Positions 1 through 7,191 of a stretch of 29,463 nucleotides of DNA are shown piece by piece. Under the pieces are notes generated by a model. The model did not search any database and had not been told where the DNA came from. It saw only the letters and a list, made by a program, of their open reading frames with translations. This DNA comes from Candidatus Omnitrophota bacterium. GTDB lineage: Bacteria; Ratteibacteria; UBA8468; MWAK01. Made by a program: the position numbers and the translations under genes. Positions within the stretch are counted from its first letter, which is position 1; each line of letters opens with the position of its first letter. Where the stretch lies: positions 1 to 29,463 of the forward strand of contig JAPLMK010000097.1 of NCBI GenBank assembly GCA_026387085.1, read 5' to 3'.

Positions 1-1215
1 GTGAGCATTTTTCGGAAATTCGGCATTCTTCGGAATTTTCCCGGATGCCAGGGATGTTTTATGCGGTTTCTGGAGATAATCAGGGAACAGGAGGAAGAGC
101 AGTCCAGCTTGGCCGAATTTCTGGAATATTTTCAAGCGGCGCCAACGGAAAAGATGTATGTGGCCGCGACCCCGGGCAACGCGGTCCGGGTGATGACTAT
201 CCACAAAGCCAAAGGCCTGGAATTTCCGGTGGTTGTCGTTCCGTTTTTAGGCATCGGCATCAGCGTAAACCGCAGGGGCGGTTGGGGAACGGACCAGGCT
301 CGGAACAGTTCTTTCAGCGTTTATCCGGACAAAGACAATAAACTTGATTTAATGCAGTTGAATAAAGATTACGCCCGGTTTTCTCCGGAAATTAACCGGC
401 ACTACCGGCAGGAATACCGCCGAAGCCTGATTGATGAACTGGATAGTGTTTACGTGGCTTTAACCAGGGCCGCCCGGGAGTTGTATCTATTCATACCCGA
501 CCGGGTCGGTAATCGGAAAAATCCGGCCTGGCACCTCATACCATCCATCCCTCTCCCCTCTGGGGAGAGGATAAAGGTGAGGGGTGAAAGAGGAGAGGTG
601 ACTGATTTTGAAACTTTTTCGGCCATTGCTCCGACCGAATATCCGGACTGGATTCAGCTCTTGAAGGAAGAGTTTGTCGGAGAAGATCAACTGCGGAACC
701 GGTCGGAGATAGAGCAGGGCGAAATTATGCACCGGGTGTTATCCCATATTGGAAACCTTGCCGGGGAGATTTCCCCTCACCTCGCCTCTCCCCAAAGGGG
801 AGAGGGAAAGGGTGAGGGGGGTATTGTAGATTCGGTTATCCGGTACGCGATGGGGGATGTACAGTCGAAATATTTGCTGGAAACAAAGGGACTGGCCGAA
901 TTGGAAAAGAAGGTACGGCGGTTGCTGGATGACCCGCGGTTTAAACCGTTATTCTTTCTCTCGGAGGGCGAGTCAGTTTTTTTGGAAAAAGATGTGGTGG
1001 ATAGCCGGGGCAATACCCGGCGCATTGACCGGTTGATAATAAAATTGAATCGGATAGATGTGATTGACTACAAAAGTTCCGGGGAAGGGTTGTCCGAACA
1101 CCGGAAGCAGTTAGCGGAATATGTTGATATTATTAAAGAGATTTATCCGGATTCTGAGGTTGTCGGCATTTTGATTTACCTGGACAGCTTGAAAATGGTT
1201 GAAGTTTATGAATAG
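1..1215 (+). CDS. addA: AddA-like UvrD/RecB-family helicase-nuclease, 3' part (5' end outside window)
   Basis: This is the C-terminal part of an ATP-dependent helicase-exonuclease that resects double-strand DNA ends for recombination, acting with the AddB-like protein downstream. The UvrD-family motif VMTIHKAKGLEFPVVVVPF (about residues 64-82) and the motif VI-like VYVALTRAARELYLF (about 150-164) belong to the second RecA-like domain. The C-terminal third is a PD-(D/E)XK nuclease: GEIMHRVL near 240, then RIDRL and VIDYKSS (about 341-360) with a following KQLAEY. The GTG at position 1 is not a credible start, because motifs I-III are absent and the frame is open to the window edge. Two palindromic repeats are inserted in frame (about residues 184-200 and 258-274), giving low-complexity Pro/Gly/Arg/Glu linkers. 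The helicase-nuclease assignment is firm; AddA rather than another RecB-type nuclease is inferred from the AddB neighbour. Confidence 0.85.
   Translation: MSIFRKFGILRNFPGCQGCFMRFLEIIREQEEEQSSLAEFLEYFQAAPTEKMYVAATPGNAVRVMTIHKAKGLEFPVVVVPFLGIGISVNRRGGWGTDQARNSSFSVYPDKDNKLDLMQLNKDYARFSPEINRHYRQEYRRSLIDELDSVYVALTRAARELYLFIPDRVGNRKNPAWHLIPSIPLPSGERIKVRGERGEVTDFETFSAIAPTEYPDWIQLLKEEFVGEDQLRNRSEIEQGEIMHRVLSHIGNLAGEISPHLASPQRGEGKGEGGIVDSVIRYAMGDVQSKYLLETKGLAELEKKVRRLLDDPRFKPLFFLSEGESVFLEKDVVDSRGNTRRIDRLIIKLNRIDVIDYKSSGEGLSEHRKQLAEYVDIIKEIYPDSEVVGILIYLDSLKMVEVYE
550..600. repeat. Family A palindromic repeat inside addA (copy A1)
   Basis: The inner palindrome CCTCTCCCC/GGGGAGAGG is followed by AAGGTGAGGGG, the right outer arm of the same repeat family. 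The left outer arm is missing. The element is translated in frame as a linker beginning PLPSGERIKVRGERGE, between the helicase motif VI region and the nuclease domain. Confidence 0.8.
773..820. repeat. Family A palindromic repeat inside addA (copy A2, complete)
   Basis: This is the most complete copy: outer arms CCCCTCACC and GGTGAGGGG enclose inner arms CCTCTCCCC and GGGGAGAGG. It is translated in frame as a linker containing HLASPQRGEGKGEGG, within the nuclease-domain part of addA. Confidence 0.85.
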
Positions 1216-1216
1216 A

Positions 1217-1390
1217 CGTCATTCCCGAATGTGTTAATCGGGAATCCATTTGTTTTCGGTGTAGATTCCCGCTTACTCGCCTGGGTCGCCAGACCTCGGC
1301 GCACCCTGCCGGGCGGCGAAGCCTGACCGGCTATCCGCCTTCGGGGGACGAAGTCCGCCCTTCGGCGAGACGAAGTCCGCGGGAATGACA
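1217..1390. repeat. Family B two-hairpin repeat (copy B1) with a GC-rich module inserted, between addA and addB
   Basis: The ends are inverted repeats (GTCATTCCCG at the left, CGGGAATGAC at the right). Inside are a first hairpin CATTCCCGAATG...CGGGAATCC and the start of a second, GATTCCCGCTTAC. The loop of the second hairpin carries over 100 bp of extra GC-rich sequence, including the module at 1274-1330 and two direct copies of GACGAAGTCCGC at 1347 and 1369. It fills nearly the whole addA-addB gap and ends 10 bp before the addB start. Confidence 0.85.
1274..1330 (-). repeat. GC-rich module C1 nested in repeat B1
   Basis: This 57-bp block is nearly the reverse complement of 2291-2349 inside addB. 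Reading both the same way, they share the ends TACTCGCCTGGG and GGCGAAGCCTGACCGG and an internal CGGCGCAC. It sits in the loop of a family B hairpin here and inside a family A palindrome in addB, so it behaves as an independent unit. Confidence 0.75.
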
Positions 1391-1400
1391 AAAACGGAAT

Positions 1401-4400
1401 ATGGGCAAAATTATAACGCTCCCTTTGGCGGAAAATTTTATCAAGCGGCTGGCTGATTTCCTGGAGAAGAGCGAACCAACCAGGGATTTCGGCCGCACCG
1501 TAATTGTTTTTGGCGGTAAGCGGCCGGCGCTCTACCTGAAGCGGGAATTGGCGCAGAGGTTCCGGAAAGCATTCTTTCCCCCGGTCTTTTTTACCGTAGA
1601 TGAGTTTATGGAGCATCTTGTCCGGCGCCGTGAAAATTTTCAGCGGATATCGGAAACAGAGGCCTGTTATCTGATTTATAACCTGCACCAGAAATTACAG
1701 GCGACTTTGTCCGCCGTAGCAGGGATGCCGAGCAGCGGCGAAGCCGCCCGTTCACGAGGCGTCCGCATTGCGAAGGAGGGTGAATTCTCCCGTTTCCTGC
1801 CCTGGGCAAGAGAAATTTATGCTTTTATAGAGCAACTTGACATAGAGGACATTCCGTCGGAAAGATTGGAAAATGTGGAGAAGAGCGCGGATATTGGTTT
1901 TGACATCCCGGAGAGCATTAATGACCAACTGAAGACCATTATTGCGCTGAGGGAGTCCTACCACCGGGCGCTGGAAGCAGGGAAACAATATTCCCGCGGT
2001 TTTATTTACCGGCTGGCCGCCCGTTATATTTCCGAAATCAACCCGGGCGAATTTGACCGGATTGTTTTCGCCGGCCTTTTTTACCTGACCCGGACCGAAG
2101 AGCAGGTAATTAAATATTTGCACGATACGGATAAGGCAACGATTATTTTTCAGGGGAATCCGCCGGAGTGGTCTATTTTGGAAAGGGCTGCCCGGGCCTT
2201 TTCCTGCCCGATTATTCCGACGCAAGAGAAACAATCGGAATATAACATCAAGCCACCCCTCACCCTCCCCTCTCCCCTGAGGGGAGAGGACCGGTCAGGC
2301 TTCGCCTCGTCAGAGTGCGCCGAAGTCAAAGGCGACGCCCAGGCGAGTAAAGGTGAGGGGGATAAAAAAGGAAATTCCTACAATGTCAAACTCTATGCCG
2401 GGTTTGACGCCCATTCCCAAGCCTGCCTGGTCCGGGAAATCCTGGAGACCATCGCACCGGAAAGAAGGGAGAAGACGGTGATTGTGGTTCCGGAACCGGC
2501 CAGCCTGCTTCCGCTCCTTTCGGAGATTGCCGGCCGGGCCGGAGAATTTAATGTTTCCATGGGGTATCCCCTGAAGCGCAGTTCCATCCATTCCCTTTTT
2601 CGCGCCATCTTCCGGGCGCAGGAAACGCGGCACGGCAATTATTATTATACCAGGGATTATTTGCGGGTCTTGAGCCATCCTTTTATCAAAAACCTGAAAC
2701 TGGAATCAGAGCCGTCGGTAACCAGGGTATTGGTTCACCGCCTGGAAGAGTTTTTACTTGGCATCGTGGAGAATCCTTTGGGCGGGACTCTTTTTATTGG
2801 GCTCAGGGAGATAGAATCCCTGGAACAGATTTACGTATCAACTAATGAAATTTTGGACCGGATGGGCTTGATTGTTGATGTAGCGGGCTTGAAGAAAATA
2901 CTGCGGGAGCTCCACCAATTCCTTTTTGGGGACTGGGAGGAGAAGAAATTGAATACTTTCGGCGTCTTTTCCCGCACGCTGGAAAAGTTTGTCGACCTGC
3001 TGCTCCAAAAAAGTTTTCTGGCCCGGTATCCGCTTAACCTGGAATTTATTCAGGCGGTCCTGGCCGTTAAAAAGGAGATGGAAACCGCTTCGTTCCGGGA
3101 CGAAAAATTCCCGGCCGCGGAAATATTCCGGATATTTGAGGATAAACTGAATAACGAGATGATAAATTTTTCCGGTTCGCCCCTTAAAGGACTTCAGGTG
3201 CTGGGCCTGTTTGAGACCCGCGGACTGGCCTTTGAGGAGGTAATCGTAATTGATGCCAACGAGTCAATCCTGCCCCGCTTGCGCCTGAGCGAACCGCTTA
3301 TTCCCCGGGATATCATGATAAATATCGGCCTGGAGAGGTACGGTTTAGAGGAGGAGATTCAGCGCCATCAGTTTCACGCTCTGCTTGCCCCGGCTCAAAA
3401 TGTTTACCTTGTTTACGACGGAAATTTGAAAAAGGAAAAGAGCCGTTATCTGGAGGAACTCAACTGGAAAAAACAACAGGAAGCCGGGTCACTGGAGGAG
3501 CCGCCGTTACGCAAAGCATTTTTTAACGTTCAGGCAGCGCCGGCTAAAAGCATAATCAGCAAGAATCCGGATATGGTAACTTTTCTCGGGGAGTTCCGGT
3601 ATTCCGCTTCCAGCGTTGATACCTACCTTCGGTGCCCGCTGATGTTTTATTATCGGTATGTGCTTGGGCTTCGCGAAAAAGAAGAACTTCTGGAGGAGCC
3701 GGAGGGTAAGGAAATCGGAACTTTCATTCATCTCTTGTTGGAAGAGGCGTATCGGGGGTTTCTGGGTAAAGAACCGATAATTGACGAGAACTTCCGCATC
3801 TTTTTCCTGAATATGACGGAAAAAATGTTCGAAACCGGTTTTCAGAAGACGATTAAAGCCGGAGATTTCCTGGTCCGGCAGTTGCTCCGCCAGCGCCTGG
3901 AAAAATTTCTTGATTATGAGTGGAAAAACCGGAAGGTCAAGGAGATTGTTTCTTTGGAGCAGAGCTTGGAAGGCGAGGTGGAATCTTCCGGGCGGGTCTT
4001 TAAATTTGGTTACAAGATTGACCGTATCGACCGTTTACCCGGCGGCAAACTGCTGGTGATTGATTATAAGACCGGAGCAGAGCAGAAAGTGCCTGCCGTA
4101 AAGAAACTGGAATCGATGGAACTGACCAGAGAATCAATCCGGGGGGCAATCAATTCTTTTCAGTTGCCCCTTTATATCGATTTCATCGGAAAAAAATATA
4201 AAGAGTCCGGCACCACGGCCGCCCTTTACTATCTAAGGAAAATTTCCCTGGTGGAATTTCCCGGAGAGGAGTACCTGCCTCAAAGAGAGCTGATAATGGA
4301 AAAATGTCTTCAGGCCCTCCGGTATATTCTGTCCGAAATCATTAACCCGGAGGTTGGATTTAGTCCGGATGAAGGTTCCTGCCGTAATTGCCAGTTTGGC

Positions 4401-4415
4401 GATATCTGCCGCTGA
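1401..4415 (+). CDS. addB: AddB-like ATP-dependent nuclease subunit B
   Basis: This is the partner subunit of the AddAB recombination nuclease. The 1004-residue protein has a UvrD-like fold without a clear Walker A at the N terminus (VIVFGGKRPALYLKREL), consistent with the inactivated helicase halves of the AddB family. Its C-terminal PD-(D/E)XK nuclease has KIDRIDRL and VIDYKTG (the IDYK at 887-890). Four cysteines match the Fe-S staple of AddB: C745 in YLRCPLMFYYRYV and the terminal CX2CX5C at C994, C997 and C1003. The ATG at 1401 is the first plausible start after repeat B1, with no strong ribosome site. Two blocks look like in-frame repeat insertions, about residues 104-127 and 286-320. 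Gene order is addA then addB. Confidence 0.85.
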   Translation: MGKIITLPLAENFIKRLADFLEKSEPTRDFGRTVIVFGGKRPALYLKRELAQRFRKAFFPPVFFTVDEFMEHLVRRRENFQRISETEACYLIYNLHQKLQATLSAVAGMPSSGEAARSRGVRIAKEGEFSRFLPWAREIYAFIEQLDIEDIPSERLENVEKSADIGFDIPESINDQLKTIIALRESYHRALEAGKQYSRGFIYRLAARYISEINPGEFDRIVFAGLFYLTRTEEQVIKYLHDTDKATIIFQGNPPEWSILERAARAFSCPIIPTQEKQSEYNIKPPLTLPSPLRGEDRSGFASSECAEVKGDAQASKGEGDKKGNSYNVKLYAGFDAHSQACLVREILETIAPERREKTVIVVPEPASLLPLLSEIAGRAGEFNVSMGYPLKRSSIHSLFRAIFRAQETRHGNYYYTRDYLRVLSHPFIKNLKLESEPSVTRVLVHRLEEFLLGIVENPLGGTLFIGLREIESLEQIYVSTNEILDRMGLIVDVAGLKKILRELHQFLFGDWEEKKLNTFGVFSRTLEKFVDLLLQKSFLARYPLNLEFIQAVLAVKKEMETASFRDEKFPAAEIFRIFEDKLNNEMINFSGSPLKGLQVLGLFETRGLAFEEVIVIDANESILPRLRLSEPLIPRDIMINIGLERYGLEEEIQRHQFHALLAPAQNVYLVYDGNLKKEKSRYLEELNWKKQQEAGSLEEPPLRKAFFNVQAAPAKSIISKNPDMVTFLGEFRYSASSVDTYLRCPLMFYYRYVLGLREKEELLEEPEGKEIGTFIHLLLEEAYRGFLGKEPIIDENFRIFFLNMTEKMFETGFQKTIKAGDFLVRQLLRQRLEKFLDYEWKNRKVKEIVSLEQSLEGEVESSGRVFKFGYKIDRIDRLPGGKLLVIDYKTGAEQKVPAVKKLESMELTRESIRGAINSFQLPLYIDFIGKKYKESGTTAALYYLRKISLVEFPGEEYLPQRELIMEKCLQALRYILSEIINPEVGFSPDEGSCRNCQFGDICR
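1711..1780. repeat. GC-rich module C2 inserted in frame in addB
   Basis: The block begins CCGCCGTAGC and ends GCGAAGG. The same ends (CGCCGTAGC...GCGAAGG) flank the insert in repeat B2 at 16147-16201. Here it is translated as a small-residue linker containing MPSSGEAARSRGVR, interrupting the helical N-terminal region between YLIYNLHQKL and FSRFLPWAREIYAF, where I would expect AddB homologues to be shorter. Confidence 0.6.
2256..2361. repeat. Family A palindromic repeat inside addB (copy A3) with module C1 nested in it
   Basis: Outer arms CCCCTCACC...GGTGAGGGG and inner arms CCTCTCCCC/GGGGAGAGG match copy A2. A 59-bp block, 2291-2349, separates the inner and outer right arms and is the reverse complement of the module in repeat B1. 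The whole element is read through in frame (linker beginning PPLTLPSPLRGED), so one repeat has been inserted into another inside a gene. Confidence 0.85.
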
Positions 4416-4420
4416 CGTTA

Positions 4421-4456
4421 CCCCTCCCCTGGCGGGAGGGGTGAGGGAAGGGGGAT
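4421..4456. repeat. Family A-like palindrome after addB (copy A4)
   Basis: CCCCTCCC and GGGAGGGG form a hairpin with a four-base loop, followed by TGAGGG and a G-rich tail. It resembles the family A repeats but lacks the full outer arms. It lies 6 bp after the addB stop. It could impede transcription, but no T-run follows it, so it is not called a terminator. Confidence 0.6.
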
Positions 4457-4461
4457 GTGTG

Positions 4462-4470
4462 TGGTAGAAT
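4462..4470 (+). promoter_or_regulatory. Possible extended -10 promoter before murC
   Basis: TGGTAGAAT is an extended -10-like element (TGn plus TAGAAT) ending 14 bp before the murC ATG. There is no good -35 and no Shine-Dalgarno sequence between it and the start codon, so a transcript from here would be nearly leaderless. This is a weak call. Confidence 0.3.
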
Positions 4471-4484
4471 ATTAACAAAATACT

Positions 4485-5826
4485 ATGGAAATAGAGAAGT
4501 TACAACGGGTGCATTTTGTCGGGATTGGCGGCATCGGAACCAGCGGAGTGGCGCGGATTCTGCTTTCCGCCGGAAAAGAGGTGAGCGGTTCCGACGTGGA
4601 AGAAGGAACGTTGCTAAAAGAATTGCAGGCGCTCGGCGTCCGGACCTTCGTGGGCCATCGGCCGGAGAACCTGCCGGAGGGAGCGGAGGCAGTAGTCGCT
4701 TCTTCCGCGGTGCCGGACGACAACCCGGAAATTTTAGCGGCGCGCAGCCGGAAAATTCCGGTAATTACCTATAGTGAAGCGCTGGGTTCCCTGATGGAAC
4801 GGCGCTTCGGAATCGCGGTGGCCGGCACCCACGGCAAGACGACCACCAGCGCGCTGATTGCCTGGATTTTGAAGCAGGCGGGAAAAGAACCCAGTTTTGT
4901 CATCGGCGGAGAGATTCCGCTCCTGGGCGGAAATTCCGGCACCGGCAAAGGTAAATACCTGGTGGCGGAGGCCTGTGAATACCGGCGGAATTTCCTGGCT
5001 CTGCGCCCGAAGGTGGCGGTGGTCACCAACATTGAAGAGGACCATCTTGATTACTACCGCGATCTGACGGAGATTAAGTCGGCTTTCCGGGAATTCCTGA
5101 ACCTTTTGCCGGACGGCGGGTTTGCGTTGCTGTGCCGCGAAAACCATAATTTAATGGAATTAGCCGGCCGTTTGGACAAGACCTTCTTTACTTATGGACT
5201 GAAGGACGCGGATTATGAGGCGCAGGCAATTAAATTTGAGCGGGACGGTTCCCGTTTTACGGTCGCTTTCGGGGAGGAGAAACTGGGTTCGGTTTTTATA
5301 CGGATGCCGGGGCAACACAACGTTTTGAACAGTACGGCTGCTTTTGCGGTCTGCCACATGCTGGGCCTGGAACCGAAGACGATTGCCGCCGGATTAGGTT
5401 CTTTCACCGGCGTGCGGCGCCGGCTCGAGTTAAAGGGTAAATACCGGGGTTCCGTTGTGGTTCTGGATGATTACGGTCATCATCCTTCCGAGATTGCGGC
5501 TACCCTCGCCGCGGTCCGCCAGCTCTATCCGAAAGGAAGAATTTTTGCTGTTTTCCAGCCCCACCAGTACAGCCGCACCCGCTTTTTCCTGAGAGATTTT
5601 GCCCGCTCTTTTACGCTGGCGGATGAAATAATCGTACCGGAGATATTTTTTGTGCGGGACAGCGAAGAGAGCCGCCGCAGCGTCTCTTCCAAAGACCTGG
5701 TAAAAGAACTTGCCTCGCTGGGAAAGAGTCTCTTATTTGAAAGAGAGCGTCGGAGCGGGCGATATTGTTCTGACTATCGGCGCCGGTCCGGTTTACCAGG
5801 TCGCCGACAGTCTTCTACACGGTTGA
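4485..5826 (+). pseudogene. murC: UDP-N-acetylmuramate--L-alanine ligase MurC with an apparent C-terminal deletion/frameshift
   Basis: MurC adds L-alanine to UDP-MurNAc in the cytoplasm, the first step of peptidoglycan peptide-stem synthesis. Family motifs are all present: GIGGIGTSG (14-22), ATP-binding GTHGKTT (114-120), NIEEDHLD (182-189), DDYGHHP (328-334) and FQPHQYSRT. The frame fits the family to about residue 415 (5729). The expected ending GDIVLTIGAGPVYQVADSLL then appears in the +1 frame, 5761-5820, stopping at 5826; that frame reads YLKESVGAGD just before it. About ten residues normally found between the two halves also seem to be missing, so a small deletion of about 30-40 bp is likelier than a single-base slip. 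Unshifted, the frame runs to 5981 into the next gene with no family match. Sequencing error, programmed shift or true lesion cannot be told apart here. As MurC is normally essential, either the protein tolerates loss of its tail or the assembly is wrong. Confidence 0.75.
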
Positions 5827-5883
5827 TTAAACCGCGCTCTTGTTTTTTCCGGGATTTGGTGGTAAAGTATATTCGGTCCCAAA

Positions 5884-6645
5884 ATGAAAAAAGAGAAGAG
5901 GTGGGGTTTTACTTTACTGGAACTGCTTGTTGGAATAGCTGTTCTGGTGATACTCGGCGCGATTGGTTTCATCCTGATTAAGCAGGTTTCGCAAAGAACC
6001 AAGGTGGTGGTTGCCAAGACCAGCATTACCCAGCATGTCATGCTTCTGGATGCGGTCAAGTCCGATATCAACTATTACCCGCCGGACATTAACAAGACCC
6101 TTGAGTCCCTTACCTATCCCGATACCGACACTGCGGTGCCGGCCGGCTATACCAGGGGCTGGCGCGGCCCGTACCTGAAAGTGACGCCGATTGACCCCTG
6201 GGGCGCGCCTTATTTCTACCGTTTGATTTGTGAAATGGGAACACTTTTCGGGCCAGCAACCCTTTTCCGCACCACGCCTCCTTCGTATCAGAACTTTCCA
6301 TTTATTGCTTCCGCGGGAACGGCCACGATTATTCTGGAAAATAACGGCCTTACTGCCTGTTCGGTTCTTTTGAACGGTGTTGAGGTAATAACGGAGAGCG
6401 AATTTAAGATGCACGACCCGTATTTGGAAAAGACGATTACCTTGTTATCCGGTACTAATATTTTATCCGTCCGGGCGCGCAGCAATAAATCGGCTTCCAT
6501 TCGCTTAAGAATTAACAGCCCCAACCCTTTTTCCAACCGCACTACTTATGAGGTGGGCAGTTATGGTTCTGATAAAAAAGCCGGCGGAGTTGGTTTTGCA
6601 AAGGACCTGACCTGGATAACCGGACAATCCGGAGCTGATTTTTAA
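5884..6645 (+). CDS. GspG-like type II secretion/type IV pseudopilin with inserted beta-rich domain
   Basis: The 253-residue protein starts with a class III signal, KRWGFTLLELL: cleavage after G8, mature F at position 1 and E at +5, then a hydrophobic helix to about residue 30. It would be processed by a prepilin peptidase and assemble in the inner membrane. RGWRGPYLK...PIDPWGAPYFY (D104-G107) and the ending YEVGSYGSDKKAGG (222-235) are the calcium-loop hallmarks of the GspG family. In ordinary GspG these two blocks lie close together. Here they are about 110 residues apart, and the insert contains a predicted beta-sandwich unit (about 147-211) with LNGVEV and LLSGTNILSVRA. No other secretion genes are adjacent. 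No good ribosome site is visible before the ATG. Alternative: a PilA/PilE-type minor pilin. Confidence 0.8.
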   Translation: MKKEKRWGFTLLELLVGIAVLVILGAIGFILIKQVSQRTKVVVAKTSITQHVMLLDAVKSDINYYPPDINKTLESLTYPDTDTAVPAGYTRGWRGPYLKVTPIDPWGAPYFYRLICEMGTLFGPATLFRTTPPSYQNFPFIASAGTATIILENNGLTACSVLLNGVEVITESEFKMHDPYLEKTITLLSGTNILSVRARSNKSASIRLRINSPNPFSNRTTYEVGSYGSDKKAGGVGFAKDLTWITGQSGADF

Positions 6646-6674
6646 TCTGCGGCAACCCCGCATGGAGGCGGAGG

Positions 6675-7133
6675 ATGATGAAAGCGAAAAAATTTAAAAG
6701 GTCTTTCTGGAGAGTGGTCAACCCCGACGTGGAAGTAAAATATACGCTGGTGGTGGCCTGGCTCATCATCCTGGTGTTCTTAATCAGCGGCCTGGTTACC
6801 TACCTTACCATCTGGAATAACCTTCTGGTTTTGCCGCAACTGACGCAGCCGGAGCACCTGTTAATCATCCAGAAAAAAATCCTGAAACTTCTGGGCGTTG
6901 AGTTTTTACTGGGGGGCTTGCTGGTGGTAGTCATGGCGGCTATCCTGCAGTTTCGGATTTTACACCGGATTTCCGGTCCGCTGCACCGCCTGGAAAAAGT
7001 GATTCAGGATGTGGCTTCCGGCAAATTGCCCAAAACGCCGATTATCCTCCGCAAAAAAGACCTTTACAGCGATTTGACCGACGCCTTTAACCGGTTAGTG
7101 GATAGAATTAGGGCCGGTGACAAATTTGAGTAG
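6675..7133 (+). CDS. Two-helix membrane protein with a cytoplasmic HAMP domain
   Basis: The protein has 152 residues (151 if the second ATG, 6678, is used); GGAGG lies just upstream. Two hydrophobic segments (about 23-47 and 72-96) flank a short periplasmic loop. The C-terminal part, starting RISGPLHRLEKVIQDVASG and including DLTDAFNRLVDRI, looks like a HAMP domain, the signal-relay coiled coil of chemoreceptors and histidine kinases. No kinase, methyl-accepting or cyclase domain follows, so output must be through a partner. It lies 29 bp after the pseudopilin and probably shares its transcript. The partner and the signal are unknown. Confidence 0.7.
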   Translation: MMKAKKFKRSFWRVVNPDVEVKYTLVVAWLIILVFLISGLVTYLTIWNNLLVLPQLTQPEHLLIIQKKILKLLGVEFLLGGLLVVVMAAILQFRILHRISGPLHRLEKVIQDVASGKLPKTPIILRKKDLYSDLTDAFNRLVDRIRAGDKFE

Positions 7134-7191
7134 ATTAAGGAGTTAACTTCCATAAGGACAGGCGTTTTTTCCCACCAGACCATTCCAAACC

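Noticed and set aside
1..60. GTG at position 1 as the true start of the helicase gene
   Set aside because: The ATP-binding motifs of the first helicase domain are missing and the frame is open to the window edge, so the gene begins upstream.
1217..2361. CRISPR array or IS element in the addAB region
   Set aside because: The repeats are palindromic and unevenly spaced with unequal insert lengths, and no transposase or cas gene is present.
4421..4456. Rho-independent terminator after addB
   Set aside because: The hairpin is strong but is followed by G-rich sequence, not a T-run; it fits the family A repeats better.
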